DNA of 64,000 bases from Acidicapsa ligni (lineage in GTDB: Bacteria > Acidobacteriota > Terriglobia > Terriglobales > Acidobacteriaceae). The stretch is from positions 434,001-498,000 of the forward strand of contig NZ_JAGSYG010000001.1 in assembly GCF_025685655.1 (NCBI RefSeq), read 5' to 3'. The position numbers and the translations under genes were made by a program. Shown here one piece after another: positions 18,340-25,941 of the stretch (the stretch's first letter is position 1; every line of letters starts with the position of its first letter). A model generated the notes under the pieces. It was not told the DNA's origin. It did not search any database and was given only the letters and a program-made list of their open reading frames with translations.

Positions 18340-19023
18340 CTAAGGCAGAAAATAAAACGGATTCGGCAGCTTAACCGAATGCTCCGCCTGCGCAGGCCCC
18401 TTCAAATCACTCAACTGATCTCCAACATTCAGCACAATCCTGTAACCCTTCGCCACAATCTCCGCACGATCCCCCGACTTGTAATCCGTTACGCTCTGCT
18501 TCTTCGGATGATCCTCCGGCCGCAAATACAACTGCTCCCAGCGGTCATATCCCTCCGCCTTCAGATTGGCCTCCGTATCTGCCCGCTGACCCTCCGGCCT
18601 TCCCGTAATAAAGAACACGGCAACATGATCCGCCTCTGCCTCTTTGAACAACCGCAGCGTCCCCGCAATCGCCTTCCCGCATCGCAGCGCCACACACCAG
18701 TTCGAATCGGTAGCAATATATCCATAGTCGTCATGCGTCTCCACCGACCAGTTCGACAGCGAAGTCTCATCAATATCCAACACCAGCGCCAGCTTATCGC
18801 CAGCCTTCGCCGCAGCCACACTCTGCTTCAAGAAACCAATCGCCAGATCGATCTGCCGATCAATCTGCGGCCCATAACAGTTCTCCGTTTTGCATGACTG
18901 ATAAGCCGTCAGCGCATCCTTCGCCACCTGCAAATTCACCGGCTCATTCGGAACCATAACCACAGCCTGCTGCCCCAAAGCCGGCAAGCAAACAAGCACC
19001 AACACCAAAGCTAAAAGCCTCAT
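18340..19023 (-). CDS. class B/C-like acid phosphatase, HAD subfamily IIIB (secreted)
   Basis: A 227-residue secreted HAD phosphatase related to lipoprotein e(P4) and plant acid phosphatases. The start is the ATG at 19023 with GGAGGGG 8 bases upstream, giving a signal peptide ending ALGQ; there is no lipobox. Catalytic motif I is VLDIDETSLSN (Asp83, Asp85), motif II is FFITGRPEG, a conserved lysine lies in DHPKKQS, and motif IV is VLNVGDQLSDL. It probably dephosphorylates nucleotides or other organic phosphates in the periplasm. It stands alone. Confidence 0.88.
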   Translation of the reverse strand: MRLLALVLVLVCLPALGQQAVVMVPNEPVNLQVAKDALTAYQSCKTENCYGPQIDRQIDLAIGFLKQSVAAAKAGDKLALVLDIDETSLSNWSVETHDDYGYIATDSNWCVALRCGKAIAGTLRLFKEAEADHVAVFFITGRPEGQRADTEANLKAEGYDRWEQLYLRPEDHPKKQSVTDYKSGDRAEIVAKGYRIVLNVGDQLSDLKGPAQAEHSVKLPNPFYFLP

Positions 19024-19121
19024 CAGAATTACCCCTCCTATGAATTGAAAATGCAGGAACATGCTCACGTTTCGCTTCCGCGATGCGAGCACTCTCGATA
19101 TCTATACTCAATGAAAAATCG

Positions 19122-20108
19122 TTAAGGATTGGCACGGCCAGCATCCGCAATACAAGGCTGACCCGCTGGATGAAGAACCGGAACATGTCCCGCAAGCGCA
19201 TCAAGAACATCAGCGCGAAGCACTTGATAATCAGGTTCTCCGTCCGGATAGATCTTGAGTGTGCCGTGAGCATTCGGCGTTAAATAAGATTCAAGCGAAT
19301 AACTCTGCATTCCAGCCGCAGCTTTATCTGGATAGCGTTTGGCAAAGCTCTCTTGATCGATATCGTTAGATTCAAGATCGATATATGGAATGTATCCAGT
19401 GCACGCGTCTTTTTCTCCGTAAAGCAAAAACCGATCCCGTGTATGAGAGACGCCATGCAACTTGGCAAATTCTATGACTCGAACAAACGTTGTGTCGGTC
19501 CGAAGAGTGTCGATAGGATAGCCATCTTTCTGTGAGAGTGTGCGATCACCGTTGAGCGCAGCTCTGCGAGTATCCGCACGTTCAGATTCGAAATCTTCCC
19601 AACGATTCAAAGACATATAGGCACGCATCAGCGCGATACGAGTGCTCCACGTAAAGTTGCTTTCCCGTGCGAGTGCGCGCTGAAAGAGCGTGATAGCCTC
19701 TTCTGTCTGGTTGGCTTTCGCCGCAGCCTCCGCGGTGAGAATGAGGGCACGCGGGTCGTCAGGATAGTCGCTTAATGCCTTCCGATACAGCGGCAACGCA
19801 CCCACGTAATCGTGGCAGTGTGTCGCCGCATAGGCTGCAGCAAAGGCATTCTCGCGTCCCGCAGCATACGCACTTATATTCGGACCAGGCATAACGGGAG
19901 CAGGCGTCGTTGCGGAACAAGTTTCTGGAGGTGTTCGCTGCACCGTAGCATCGTTTTGTTGCCACGAAACATTCTTCGCTTGCTGCATAAAATCGGCCTG
20001 TGCGTTTACCCCCAGGGGAGCAATGCCGCATATTCCTGCAAGCAGAATGGATAAGAATCTCCGCACGGCGGAAGCATACCATATGTGCAACACGCAATAG
20101 AGCGCCAT
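19122..20108 (-). CDS. secreted TPR-repeat protein
   Basis: A protein of about 328 residues (from ATG 20108) with a hydrophobic leader (FLSILLAGICGIAPLGVNAQ) and at least two tetratricopeptide repeats (YVGALPLYRKALSDYPDDPRA and TEEAITLFQRALARESNFT). A unique C-terminal half of about 150 residues contains two cysteines. The function is unknown; TPRs suggest protein binding in the periplasm. The start is uncertain: a GTG just before the leader, at VRRFLSIL, is an alternative, and neither has a strong ribosome binding site. A longer frame upstream is unlikely because it crosses the terminator of the next gene. Confidence 0.7.
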   Translation of the reverse strand: MALYCVLHIWYASAVRRFLSILLAGICGIAPLGVNAQADFMQQAKNVSWQQNDATVQRTPPETCSATTPAPVMPGPNISAYAAGRENAFAAAYAATHCHDYVGALPLYRKALSDYPDDPRALILTAEAAAKANQTEEAITLFQRALARESNFTWSTRIALMRAYMSLNRWEDFESERADTRRAALNGDRTLSQKDGYPIDTLRTDTTFVRVIEFAKLHGVSHTRDRFLLYGEKDACTGYIPYIDLESNDIDQESFAKRYPDKAAAGMQSYSLESYLTPNAHGTLKIYPDGEPDYQVLRADVLDALAGHVPVLHPAGQPCIADAGRANP

Positions 20109-20237
20109 CCACGGAACCGGCAATGGAATCCCCCCATTACATGGGTTCCACCCACGCTGCGCTTTTGTCCTTGTGGCTGGCATCAAACCAATTCCGACCG
20201 AGATAGTTCTAGGCCGAGATAGCTCGAAGCCGAGATA

Positions 20238-20277
20238 GAAAACCCCTCCGACATTGAATATCATCGGAGGGGTTTTC
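20238..20277. terminator. strong bidirectional terminator of the SDR gene
   Basis: Perfect 14-bp stem GAAAACCCCTCCGA / TCGGAGGGGTTTTC with a 12-base loop, 21 bases after the SDR stop on the - strand. The T/A ends fit an intrinsic terminator. Confidence 0.9.
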
Positions 20278-20298
20278 CTAAGATTGAATTCAGTCAGC

Positions 20299-21120
20299 TT
20301 ACGCACCCACTCCATACCGCAACGCCGAATGCTTCCGCGAAAGATTAGGACCAAGCGCCTTGCGCGCCTCTTCGAACTTCTTCCAATCATCCAGCTCAGG
20401 CAGCGAAGGAATCGTAATCAGCTCACCCTGATCCAGCCCGGCTAAAGACGCATCCACCATCTCGTCAGCCGTCATCACAATCTCCGCAGGCAGATTGTGA
20501 ACCGGCAACTTCGCGCGATCCCAGAACTCAGTACTCGTAGCTCCCGGCAGCACCGCCTGTACCGTAATGCCTTTATCCTTCACCTCATTGTGCAGTGACT
20601 GCGTAAGCGCCACAACAAACGCCTTCGTACCGCCATACACGCCATTCAAAAGTTCAGGACTGACTGCAACAATCGATGCGATATTAATGATCAGCCCCGT
20701 CCCTCGCTCAATCAATCCGGGCAGAATCGCCGAAGTAAGCCGCGTCAGTGCCGTCACGTTTAGTTGAATCATGTTCTCCAGATCGTCCACATCGGAGTCG
20801 ATCAACTTCGACGTTGCGCCAAAGCCCGCATTGTTCACCAATGCAGTCAACGTGTCATCAGAACGAAGACGTGTTTCAACGCGATGCAGATCCGCCTTCA
20901 ATGTAAGGTCGGCCGCCAGCACTTCCGCCTTGCGTCCAGTCGCCGTTGTTATCTCCTCTGCAAGTGCCGTCAATCTGTTCTGGTCGCGTGCCACCAGCAG
21001 CACATCGTATCCGCGCTTTGCGAAACGGTGTGCATAGACCGCGCCAATCCCTGTAGATGCCCCGGTGATAACAGCCGTTCCTTGTTTCGAGAATGTAGAT
21101 GAATTCGTATGCGTAGCCAT
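20299..21120 (-). CDS. short-chain dehydrogenase/reductase
   Basis: A 273-residue cytoplasmic SDR of the classical type. The cofactor loop is TGASTGIG (19-26), NNAG follows at about 103, and the catalytic Ser and YxxxK are in IASIVAVSPELLNGVYGGTK. ARDQNRL after beta-2 fits NADPH. The start is the ATG at 21120 with GAGGAGG 6 bases upstream. The gene upstream on the same strand is a NemR-like TetR repressor, and its likely operator lies in the gap between them, so this SDR is probably induced by reactive electrophiles or a similar signal and reduces a carbonyl. The substrate is unknown. Confidence 0.9.
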   Translation of the reverse strand: MATHTNSSTFSKQGTAVITGASTGIGAVYAHRFAKRGYDVLLVARDQNRLTALAEEITTATGRKAEVLAADLTLKADLHRVETRLRSDDTLTALVNNAGFGATSKLIDSDVDDLENMIQLNVTALTRLTSAILPGLIERGTGLIINIASIVAVSPELLNGVYGGTKAFVVALTQSLHNEVKDKGITVQAVLPGATSTEFWDRAKLPVHNLPAEIVMTADEMVDASLAGLDQGELITIPSLPELDDWKKFEEARKALGPNLSRKHSALRYGVGA

Positions 21121-21181
21121 GCTGTGCCTCCTCGGCAATACTTGAATTTGTTGTCCATCCAATCGGACACATTCAGTAGAG

Positions 21182-21197
21182 TAGACCGGTCGGTCTA
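21182..21197. promoter_or_regulatory. TetR/NemR-type operator
   Basis: Perfect inverted repeat TAGACC-GGTC-GGTCTA, 62 bases before the SDR start and 55 bases after the tetR stop. It matches the known NemR operator pattern TAGACC-N4-GGTCTA. A half-copy (TAGACTGGTC on the - strand, 21884-21893) lies upstream of tetR, which suggests autoregulation too. Confidence 0.75.
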
Positions 21198-21251
21198 AGG
21201 ATTCGGAAAATATCTGGCTTCAGAAATTCGGTGAGAAGTTATAGAGAACGT

Positions 21252-21836
21252 CTAGTTCTTTAGCAGGATGTTGAAGCTGACGTTAAGAAAGTTCTCCAGC
21301 GGCTCGTTCGATTGTTCCGCTTTCGATCGAAGCAGCGCACCCTCATAGCTATTCACCAGAAAGGCCGCAAATTCCTTTGGCTTTGTAGATTTTGACAGTT
21401 CGCCCCGCTCAATAGCCTCGCGCAGAATCTCAGCAACTCCCGCCTGCCAGTTCCCAAACGAACTCTTCAGCAACGACTGGATTAGTTCGCTATGGTCTGC
21501 CATCTCCAGGCTCATATTTCCCATCAGGCATCCGCTGATCGCAGCCGTGTGACCATAGACTTTAATTAATTCCTCAAAGTATTTCCGCAGTCTCTTCAAT
21601 GGGGCAGACTTGCCTTCCAGGAGTATTTTTTGGGCACGCGTATTTTCGTCGGCAACATAGAGCGCCAGTACTTCCTTCGCGAACACCTCTTTGCTCGGGA
21701 AGTAATGATAAAAAGATCCCTTCGGCACTTGCGCCTCGTCGAGAATCTCTTTCACACCCGTAGCCGCATAACCCACAGACCGAATCCGTCGAAGCCCAAC
21801 CTCCAGAAGATGATCCCGAGTATTCCGAGTTTCCAT
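21252..21836 (-). CDS. TetR-family repressor, NemR-like
   Basis: A 194-residue repressor. The HTH covers about residues 27-46 (GVKEILDEAQVPKGSFYHYF), the TetR signature. The C-terminal sensor domain contains SGCLMGNMS with Cys103 in the position of the redox- and electrophile-sensing cysteine of NemR (ISGCL). This similarity and the NemR-type operator 3' of the gene both point to a reactive-electrophile sensor controlling the SDR. The start is ATG with GGGGGTT upstream. GCACTA occurs as a direct repeat 11 bases apart (21862-21877) in its promoter region. Confidence 0.88.
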   Translation of the reverse strand: METRNTRDHLLEVGLRRIRSVGYAATGVKEILDEAQVPKGSFYHYFPSKEVFAKEVLALYVADENTRAQKILLEGKSAPLKRLRKYFEELIKVYGHTAAISGCLMGNMSLEMADHSELIQSLLKSSFGNWQAGVAEILREAIERGELSKSTKPKEFAAFLVNSYEGALLRSKAEQSNEPLENFLNVSFNILLKN

Positions 21837-22002
21837 TGCAACCCCCTGTCAACCGCATCGATGCACTAGCCGTGCACTAATTGACCAGTCTATTCGATGC
21901 AGCATCCCCATCCAACGAATTAAGAAACTGCCATAGCCACACTCCTACCCAACGAATTAACCAGCCACTCCAACCTCTGCATTCGATAAGCTAAATCCAG
22001 CA

Positions 22003-22653
22003 ATGACAACTACCGCAGATCGCCTCAACCAACTTCTCGCCCAGGTCGATTCCCCATCGCTGACCCCGGAGCAATCCGAAAAATTCACGGCCTACCTCAC
22101 CCTCCTCCAGCGTTGGAACGCCCGGACCAACCTGACCGCCATCCGTGATGAAGAAGGCATCCTAAGCCGCCACTTTGTTGAATCCATCCTCTGCGCCAGG
22201 GCATTGCCAGTAGAAATAGTTTCCTTATTGGATTTCGGCTCTGGAGCTGGCTTCCCCGGTCTGCCCATAGCCATCATTCGAAACGAAATATCCGTAACCC
22301 TAGCCGAATCACAAAACAAAAAAGCCACCTTCCTCCGCGAAGCAGCCCGCGTCCTGAATCTCCCAACCAAGGTTCACTCCGCCCGCGCCGAACAACTCAC
22401 ACAAACCTACAACGGCATAACCCTCCGAGCCGTAGACAACATGGAACAAGCCATCCCAGCCGCCATCAAACTCCTGTCCCCCAATGGCTGGCTAGCCCTC
22501 ATGACCACCCAGGAAGAAATCCCCTCAATTCAAACCCAAACCAAAGAGACACCGATTCTCTGGCAACCAGAAATACCCCTCCCCAAAAATACCAACCGAA
22601 TCCTCCTCTTAGGTAAAAACTCTAACTCTCAACTATCCAATCCCACGCACTAG
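22003..22653 (+). CDS. rsmG: 16S rRNA (guanine-N7)-methyltransferase
   Basis: RsmG (GidB) methylates G527 of 16S rRNA with SAM. The 216-residue protein has WNARTNLTAIRD, RHFVESI, the SAM-binding motif LLDFGSGAGFPG (75-86) and FLREAARVL, all family signatures. As in many bacteria it lies upstream of parA and parB near the replication origin. The C-terminus is proline- and asparagine-rich and weakly conserved. Its stop is followed within a few bases by repeat DNA. Confidence 0.95.
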   Translation: MTTTADRLNQLLAQVDSPSLTPEQSEKFTAYLTLLQRWNARTNLTAIRDEEGILSRHFVESILCARALPVEIVSLLDFGSGAGFPGLPIAIIRNEISVTLAESQNKKATFLREAARVLNLPTKVHSARAEQLTQTYNGITLRAVDNMEQAIPAAIKLLSPNGWLALMTTQEEIPSIQTQTKETPILWQPEIPLPKNTNRILLLGKNSNSQLSNPTH

Positions 22654-22654
22654 C

Positions 22655-22880
22655 GCAAGCCCAAGCTTTTGCCTTTGCAATTGCCTCTCAGTCTGTCATT
22701 CCCGCAGGGAATCTGTTTCAGGCCGTTGCCGTTGTAGTTGCCGTTGTAGTTGTAGTTGCCGTTGCCGTTGTAGTTGCCGTTGCCGTTGTAGTTGCCGTTG
22801 CCGTTGTAGTTGCCGTTGCAGTTGCAGTTGTAGTTGCCTTTGCCTTTCTGTCTGTCATTTCCGAAGGGAATCTGCTTCAC
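22655..22880 (-). repeat. polarised repeat block next to the origin (2 cores, 18-base higher-order repeat)
   Basis: Cores at about 22687-22716 and 22846-22875 on the - strand. Between them about 120 bases of hexamers form a higher-order unit of three hexamers (GTTGCC GTTGCC GTTGTA on the + strand) repeated about four times. The second core directly abuts the decayed parB start at 22880-22913. These are the last left-oriented cores; the next ones (25.5 kb) point the other way. Confidence 0.92.
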
Positions 22881-22955
22881 CCCAACGCCCGATCCAACGC
22901 GCGCATCACTCATAGACCCCCAATCACAAACCCTCAAAATCCTCCGCAATAAAAA
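22878..22955 (-). pseudogene. decayed inverted copy of the parB 5' end
   Basis: Read on the - strand this stretch matches the region just before and at the start of parB: ATTTTGAGGGTTTGTGATTGG (parB side: ATTTTGATGGTTTGTGATTGG), a G-rich ribosome site, then ATG AGT GAT GCG CGC (parB: ATG AGT GAT GTG CGA). About 12 codons remain (MSDARVGSGVGVK against MSDVRRPARALGK) before repeat DNA takes over at 22875. It is an inverted duplicate of the real parB start 1.7 kb away. Confidence 0.7.
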
Positions 22956-22971
22956 TGTTCCACGTGGAACA
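22956..22971. other. parS: parS site 1
   Basis: Perfect 16-bp palindrome TGTTCCACGTGGAACA, the ParB-binding centromere site (family consensus TGTTNCACGTGNAACA). It is the mirror partner of the site at 24512. Confidence 0.95.
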
Positions 22972-23060
22972 TTTCACATCCCCCCACCCAAACAAATACC
23001 AATCCCGCCGCATTTCTCCAAAGAAGGCCCAACCACAAAACCCAATAATCTTCCGCAAAA

Positions 23061-23076
23061 TGTTCCACGTGGAACA
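23061..23076. other. parS: parS site 2
   Basis: Perfect TGTTCCACGTGGAACA. Its - strand downstream flank (TTGCGGAAGATTATTGG) matches the flank of the site at 24386 (TTGCGGAAGATTACTGG), showing inverted duplication. Confidence 0.95.
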
Positions 23077-23101
23077 TTCCAAAACCCCACCCCACTCAAA
23101 T

Positions 23102-23117
23102 TGCTCCACGTGGAACA
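23102..23117. other. parS: parS site 3 (one mismatch)
   Basis: TGCTCCACGTGGAACA, one base off the palindrome. Its mirror partner on the right is decayed (about 24343-24358), but both are followed by the same TTTGAG flank. Confidence 0.85.
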
Positions 23118-23155
23118 TTTCCCCCATCACACCGCACCGCAGCATGTACCAGGAA

Positions 23156-23171
23156 TGTTCCACGTGGAACA
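23156..23171. other. parS: parS site 4
   Basis: Perfect TGTTCCACGTGGAACA. It borders the candidate origin region; its mirror partner is the site at 24284. Confidence 0.95.
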
Positions 23172-23400
23172 TTCCCTTTTAAAGCGATAAAAGTTCAACT
23201 TTCCTTAGAGCTTTTCCACCGCCATCCACAGGCCACCCTGCAAGATGAGCAAAACTCAAAATCTCCGGAAACCCAACAATGCAAGCCACTTGCAGCGCCT
23301 ATCCATCCGGGATGCAGAAAGATCTCCACAGATCGCCATTCCCAACGCAAAGTCAAATAGGGCTACCGCTTAGCCCATCTTCCAGATAGTCTTGAAGGCC
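23172..23400. other. oriC: candidate replication origin region
   Basis: A 229-base gap between parS site 4 and parA. It starts with an AT-rich stretch (about 23175-23216) followed by DnaA-box-like 9-mers in one orientation: TTTTCCACC (23212), CCATCCACA (23222) and ATCTCCACA (23322), each 7 of 9 to TTATCCACA, plus a weaker one at 23299. Repeat polarity flips between 22.88 and 25.52 kb and GC skew flips near 23.8 kb, so the origin should be near here. No perfect DnaA box is present and dnaA is not in the window, so this is an inference. Confidence 0.4.
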
Positions 23401-24273
23401 ATGGGCAAAATTCTGGGTATCGTCAATCAAAAGGGTGGAGTGGGCAAAACCACCACCGCCATCAACCTCGCAGCCTGCTTAGCACTGGAAGGATTACAGA
23501 TTCTTCTGGTCGATTGTGACCCTCAGGCCAACTGCACCTCCGGCCTCGGAGTGCAGCGGGACGACAATCGTCACTCTATTTATGACGTTTTGGTAGGCGA
23601 TGTTCCCGCCGCACAAATGCTGCTGCCCACCGAAATAGACAACCTGACTCTTCTACCGGGCAGCAAAAACCTTACGGGCGCCAACATCGAGCTGGCCAAC
23701 GCAGAGGATCGCGCCACGCGTCTGAAATCAGCGCTTGAGCCAGTTCAAGCCAAATATGACCTCGTCATATTGGATTGCCCCCCGGCGTTGGATCTTTTAA
23801 CGCTGAATTCTCTAGCGGCGGCAGATAGCCTGATTGTGCCCATGCAAGCGGAGTATTTTGCTTTGGAGGGCATTTCTGAGCTGGTTTCTACGCTGGAGCG
23901 GGTGCGTGCGAGCGTGAATCCAAAGCTGACGATTGAAGGCGTTTTGCTGACTATGTATGACGACCGGACGAATCTGGCGCAGCAGGTTACGGAAACTTTG
24001 CGCGAGTTTTTCAAGGATCGGCTATTCAAGACGGTGATCCCGCGCAACATTCGTCTGGCCGAAGCTCCCAGCCACGGAAAGCCGGTTGCGCTTTATGACG
24101 CTCGGTCGCGTGGGGCGGAGGCTTATTTTGATCTGGCTGCGGAATACCTGGAGCGAAACAAGATTGTCAGCCCGAAGGCGGCGGAGCGAGCTGCGGCGGC
24201 TGAGTCCGGGACCGAGAGTGGGACTGGGGCTAAGCCTGCTGGCAAGACTGTTCGGTTTTGGCCGTACGCGTGA
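23401..24273 (+). CDS. parA: chromosome-partitioning ATPase ParA (Soj)
   Basis: ParA uses ATP-dependent DNA binding to segregate ParB-parS complexes after replication. The 290-residue protein has the deviant Walker A KGGVGKTT (11-18), Walker A' LLVDCDPQAN (36-43) and Walker B VILDCPPAL (121-129), all intact. I chose the ATG at 23401 (MGKILGIVNQKGG); an in-frame TTG lies 9 bases earlier. Within the gene the + strand changes from C-rich to G-rich: by hand count 23401-23820 has about 105 G and 123 C, whereas 23821-24000 has about 61 G and 36 C. The gene lies between two inverted parS clusters and is separated from parB by 321 bases, unlike the usual tight parAB operon. Confidence 0.96.
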   Translation: MGKILGIVNQKGGVGKTTTAINLAACLALEGLQILLVDCDPQANCTSGLGVQRDDNRHSIYDVLVGDVPAAQMLLPTEIDNLTLLPGSKNLTGANIELANAEDRATRLKSALEPVQAKYDLVILDCPPALDLLTLNSLAAADSLIVPMQAEYFALEGISELVSTLERVRASVNPKLTIEGVLLTMYDDRTNLAQQVTETLREFFKDRLFKTVIPRNIRLAEAPSHGKPVALYDARSRGAEAYFDLAAEYLERNKIVSPKAAERAAAAESGTESGTGAKPAGKTVRFWPYA

Positions 24274-24283
24274 GTTTGCAAAA

Positions 24284-24299
24284 TGTTCCACGTGGAACA
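24284..24299. other. parS: parS site 5
   Basis: Perfect TGTTCCACGTGGAACA, 10 bases after the parA stop. A decayed half-site (TGTTCCATGTCGGGCA) follows at 24325-24340. Confidence 0.95.
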
Positions 24300-24385
24300 T
24301 TTTGAATTTACCCGAAGAACGAATTGTTCCATGTCGGGCAAACGGAGCACATGGGGCTGTTTGAGCTATGAGGTCCGTCCTGGAA

Positions 24386-24401
24386 TGTTCCACGTGGAAC
24401 A
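24386..24401. other. parS: parS site 6
   Basis: Perfect TGTTCCACGTGGAACA followed by ATTGCGGAAGATTACTGG, which matches the mirrored flank of site 2. Confidence 0.95.
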
Positions 24402-24511
24402 ATTGCGGAAGATTACTGGCTTTTGTGATTTGGATTTGTTGTCCCATCCTTTTGTGCAGGAGATGCGCAAGGAATGGGATTCCGGCATTTGTCCGGTTGA
24501 GAGATATGGAA

Positions 24512-24527
24512 TGTTCCACGTGGAACA
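24512..24527. other. parS: parS site 7
   Basis: Perfect TGTTCCACGTGGAACA, 67 bases before the parB ATG. ParB bound here could repress parB. Confidence 0.95.
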
Positions 24528-24594
24528 TTTGAATGGATTGGGTTACACGGATTGCAGAAAATTTTGATGGTTTGTGATTGGAGGTTTGGATTCT

Positions 24595-25488
24595 ATGAGT
24601 GATGTGCGACGGCCTGCCAGGGCTTTGGGTAAGGGATTGGATTCTTTGTTGCCGCGGGTGACGGCTTCGGCTCCTGCGATGCCGGAGGAGACTACAGGGA
24701 AACCGATGGAGGTTCCAGTCGGGGAGATTGACCGGAACCCATTTCAGACTAGGACTCATTTTGACGAGAAGCTGCTGGATGAACTTGCGGCTTCGATTAC
24801 GGCGAATGGGGTGGTGCAGCCTATCCTGGTGCGTCCGCTGCCGAATGGGCGCTTTCAACTGATTGCTGGTGAGCGGCGGTGGCTGGCTTCTCAGAAGGCA
24901 GGCAAGGAGACGATCCCGGCATTTCTTCGGCAGGTTTCCGATGAGCAGGCGATGGAAATTACCATCATTGAAAACCTGCAACGAGCGGATCTGAATCCGA
25001 TGGAACAGGCTAAAGCTTTCGATCGTTTGTCGCGCGAGTTTGGAATGACACAGGAGCAGATGGCGTATCGCGTGGGACAACCTCGCAGCTCGATCAGCAA
25101 CTTTCTGAGGCTGTTGAAGTTGCCGGAAAGTGTGCAAGCGAAAGTCTCCTCTGGGGTGCTTAGCTTTGGACACGCGAAGACCCTGCTAGTGCTGGAATCT
25201 CCTGCAGATGCGGAACAGGCGGCTAACAAAATACTAGCACTTTCGCTTTCTGTTCGCCAAGCGGAAACGTACGTACAGAATTTGCTGCATCCTGACTGGC
25301 CGCCGAAGAAAGAGGCTCCGGAGCCTACGCCGATCGATCCTAATGTGCGGGAGGCGCAGGAGCGGTTGCAGCGGGCGCTTGGGTTGCGGGTTCGGATTGA
25401 GGATAAGGATGGGCGCGGGCGGGTGATTATCGAGTATGCGCGGCTTGAGGATTTTGATGCGGTGATGGAGAAGATTGTTGGGGATTGA
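24595..25488 (+). CDS. parB: chromosome-partitioning protein ParB (Spo0J)
   Basis: ParB is the CTP-dependent clamp that loads at parS and spreads. The 297-residue protein has the N-terminal ParA-interacting peptide (LGKGLDSLLPR), the CTPase motifs GERRWLA (92-98) and ENLQRADLNPMEQA (126-139), the central HTH (about 151-172, MTQEQMAYRVGQPRSSISNFL) and a C-terminal dimerisation region. The ATG at 24595 is preferred over a GTG at 24574 because GGAGGT lies 9 bases before it. The region from parS site 7 to the first codons is duplicated, inverted and decayed at 22.9 kb. Confidence 0.96.
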   Translation: MSDVRRPARALGKGLDSLLPRVTASAPAMPEETTGKPMEVPVGEIDRNPFQTRTHFDEKLLDELAASITANGVVQPILVRPLPNGRFQLIAGERRWLASQKAGKETIPAFLRQVSDEQAMEITIIENLQRADLNPMEQAKAFDRLSREFGMTQEQMAYRVGQPRSSISNFLRLLKLPESVQAKVSSGVLSFGHAKTLLVLESPADAEQAANKILALSLSVRQAETYVQNLLHPDWPPKKEAPEPTPIDPNVREAQERLQRALGLRVRIEDKDGRGRVIIEYARLEDFDAVMEKIVGD

Positions 25489-25509
25489 GGTTGGGTTGCT
25501 GTTTTTTCG

Positions 25510-25690
25510 GGAGGGGAGAAGCAGATTCCCTTCGGGAATGACAGATAGAACGGCAACGGCAACAGCAAGTGCGCGTGCTAACAGCAGATTCCCTTCGGGA
25601 ATGACAGACAGAACGGCAAAAGCAAGAGCAACTGCAAAGGCAACTGCCAAAGCAAGTGCAAGGGCTGCGGCGAAGGTAGATAGGGCTATA
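25510..25690 (+). repeat. polarised hairpin/hexamer repeat block (2 cores), first in + orientation
   Basis: Cores at 25521-25550 and 25584-25613, now on the + strand, each followed by ANNGCA hexamers. The second core has the 5' flank GCTAACA, the first GAGAA; these are the two flank types of the family. Confidence 0.92.
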
Positions 25691-25876
25691 GCGAATGTTT
25701 AGAACTATTCGATAGGTGGAGTGCCTGGGTTTGTAGCCTGGGCGCTGTTCTATGGGATGGTGGTGTGGCTTATATCTTATATTGATGGCTTGGGTCCTCG
25801 GTCCTATCCTGGGCATCGTTAATCATCTCCTTAAATTTGAAGCGATGTAATTTTTGGTGAAGTGCGTATTGTTTAC

Positions 25877-25920
25877 TACGAAGGTCTTCGTTGACATCTA
25901 CGAATGATTTCGTATATACC
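25877..25920 (+). promoter_or_regulatory. blaI promoter with two BlaI-type operators
   Basis: Operator 1 is TACGAA-GGTC-TTCGTT (25877-25892, one base off perfect) and operator 2 is TACGAA-TGAT-TTCGTA (25899-25914, perfect), 22 bases apart, about two helical turns. A strong promoter overlaps them: TTGACA (25891-25896), 16-base spacer, TATATA (25913-25918). Operator 2 fills the spacer, so a bound repressor would block RNA polymerase. This is the layout expected for an autoregulated BlaI/MecI system. Confidence 0.75.
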
Positions 25921-25941
25921 TGTCTTCATCGCAGGAGGGTC

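Noticed and set aside
22720-22846. CRISPR-like regular repeat
   Set aside because: Units are 18 bases without unique spacers and no cas genes are present.
22650-22949. 99-codon frame with GNYNGN repeats
   Set aside because: Its first part is the decayed parB start and the rest is translated hexamer tract; no sign of a real protein.
24325-24358. Additional parS sites
   Set aside because: TGTTCCATGTCGGGCA and CGGAGCACATGGGGCT match parS only in part; kept as decayed mirror partners and not called as functional sites.
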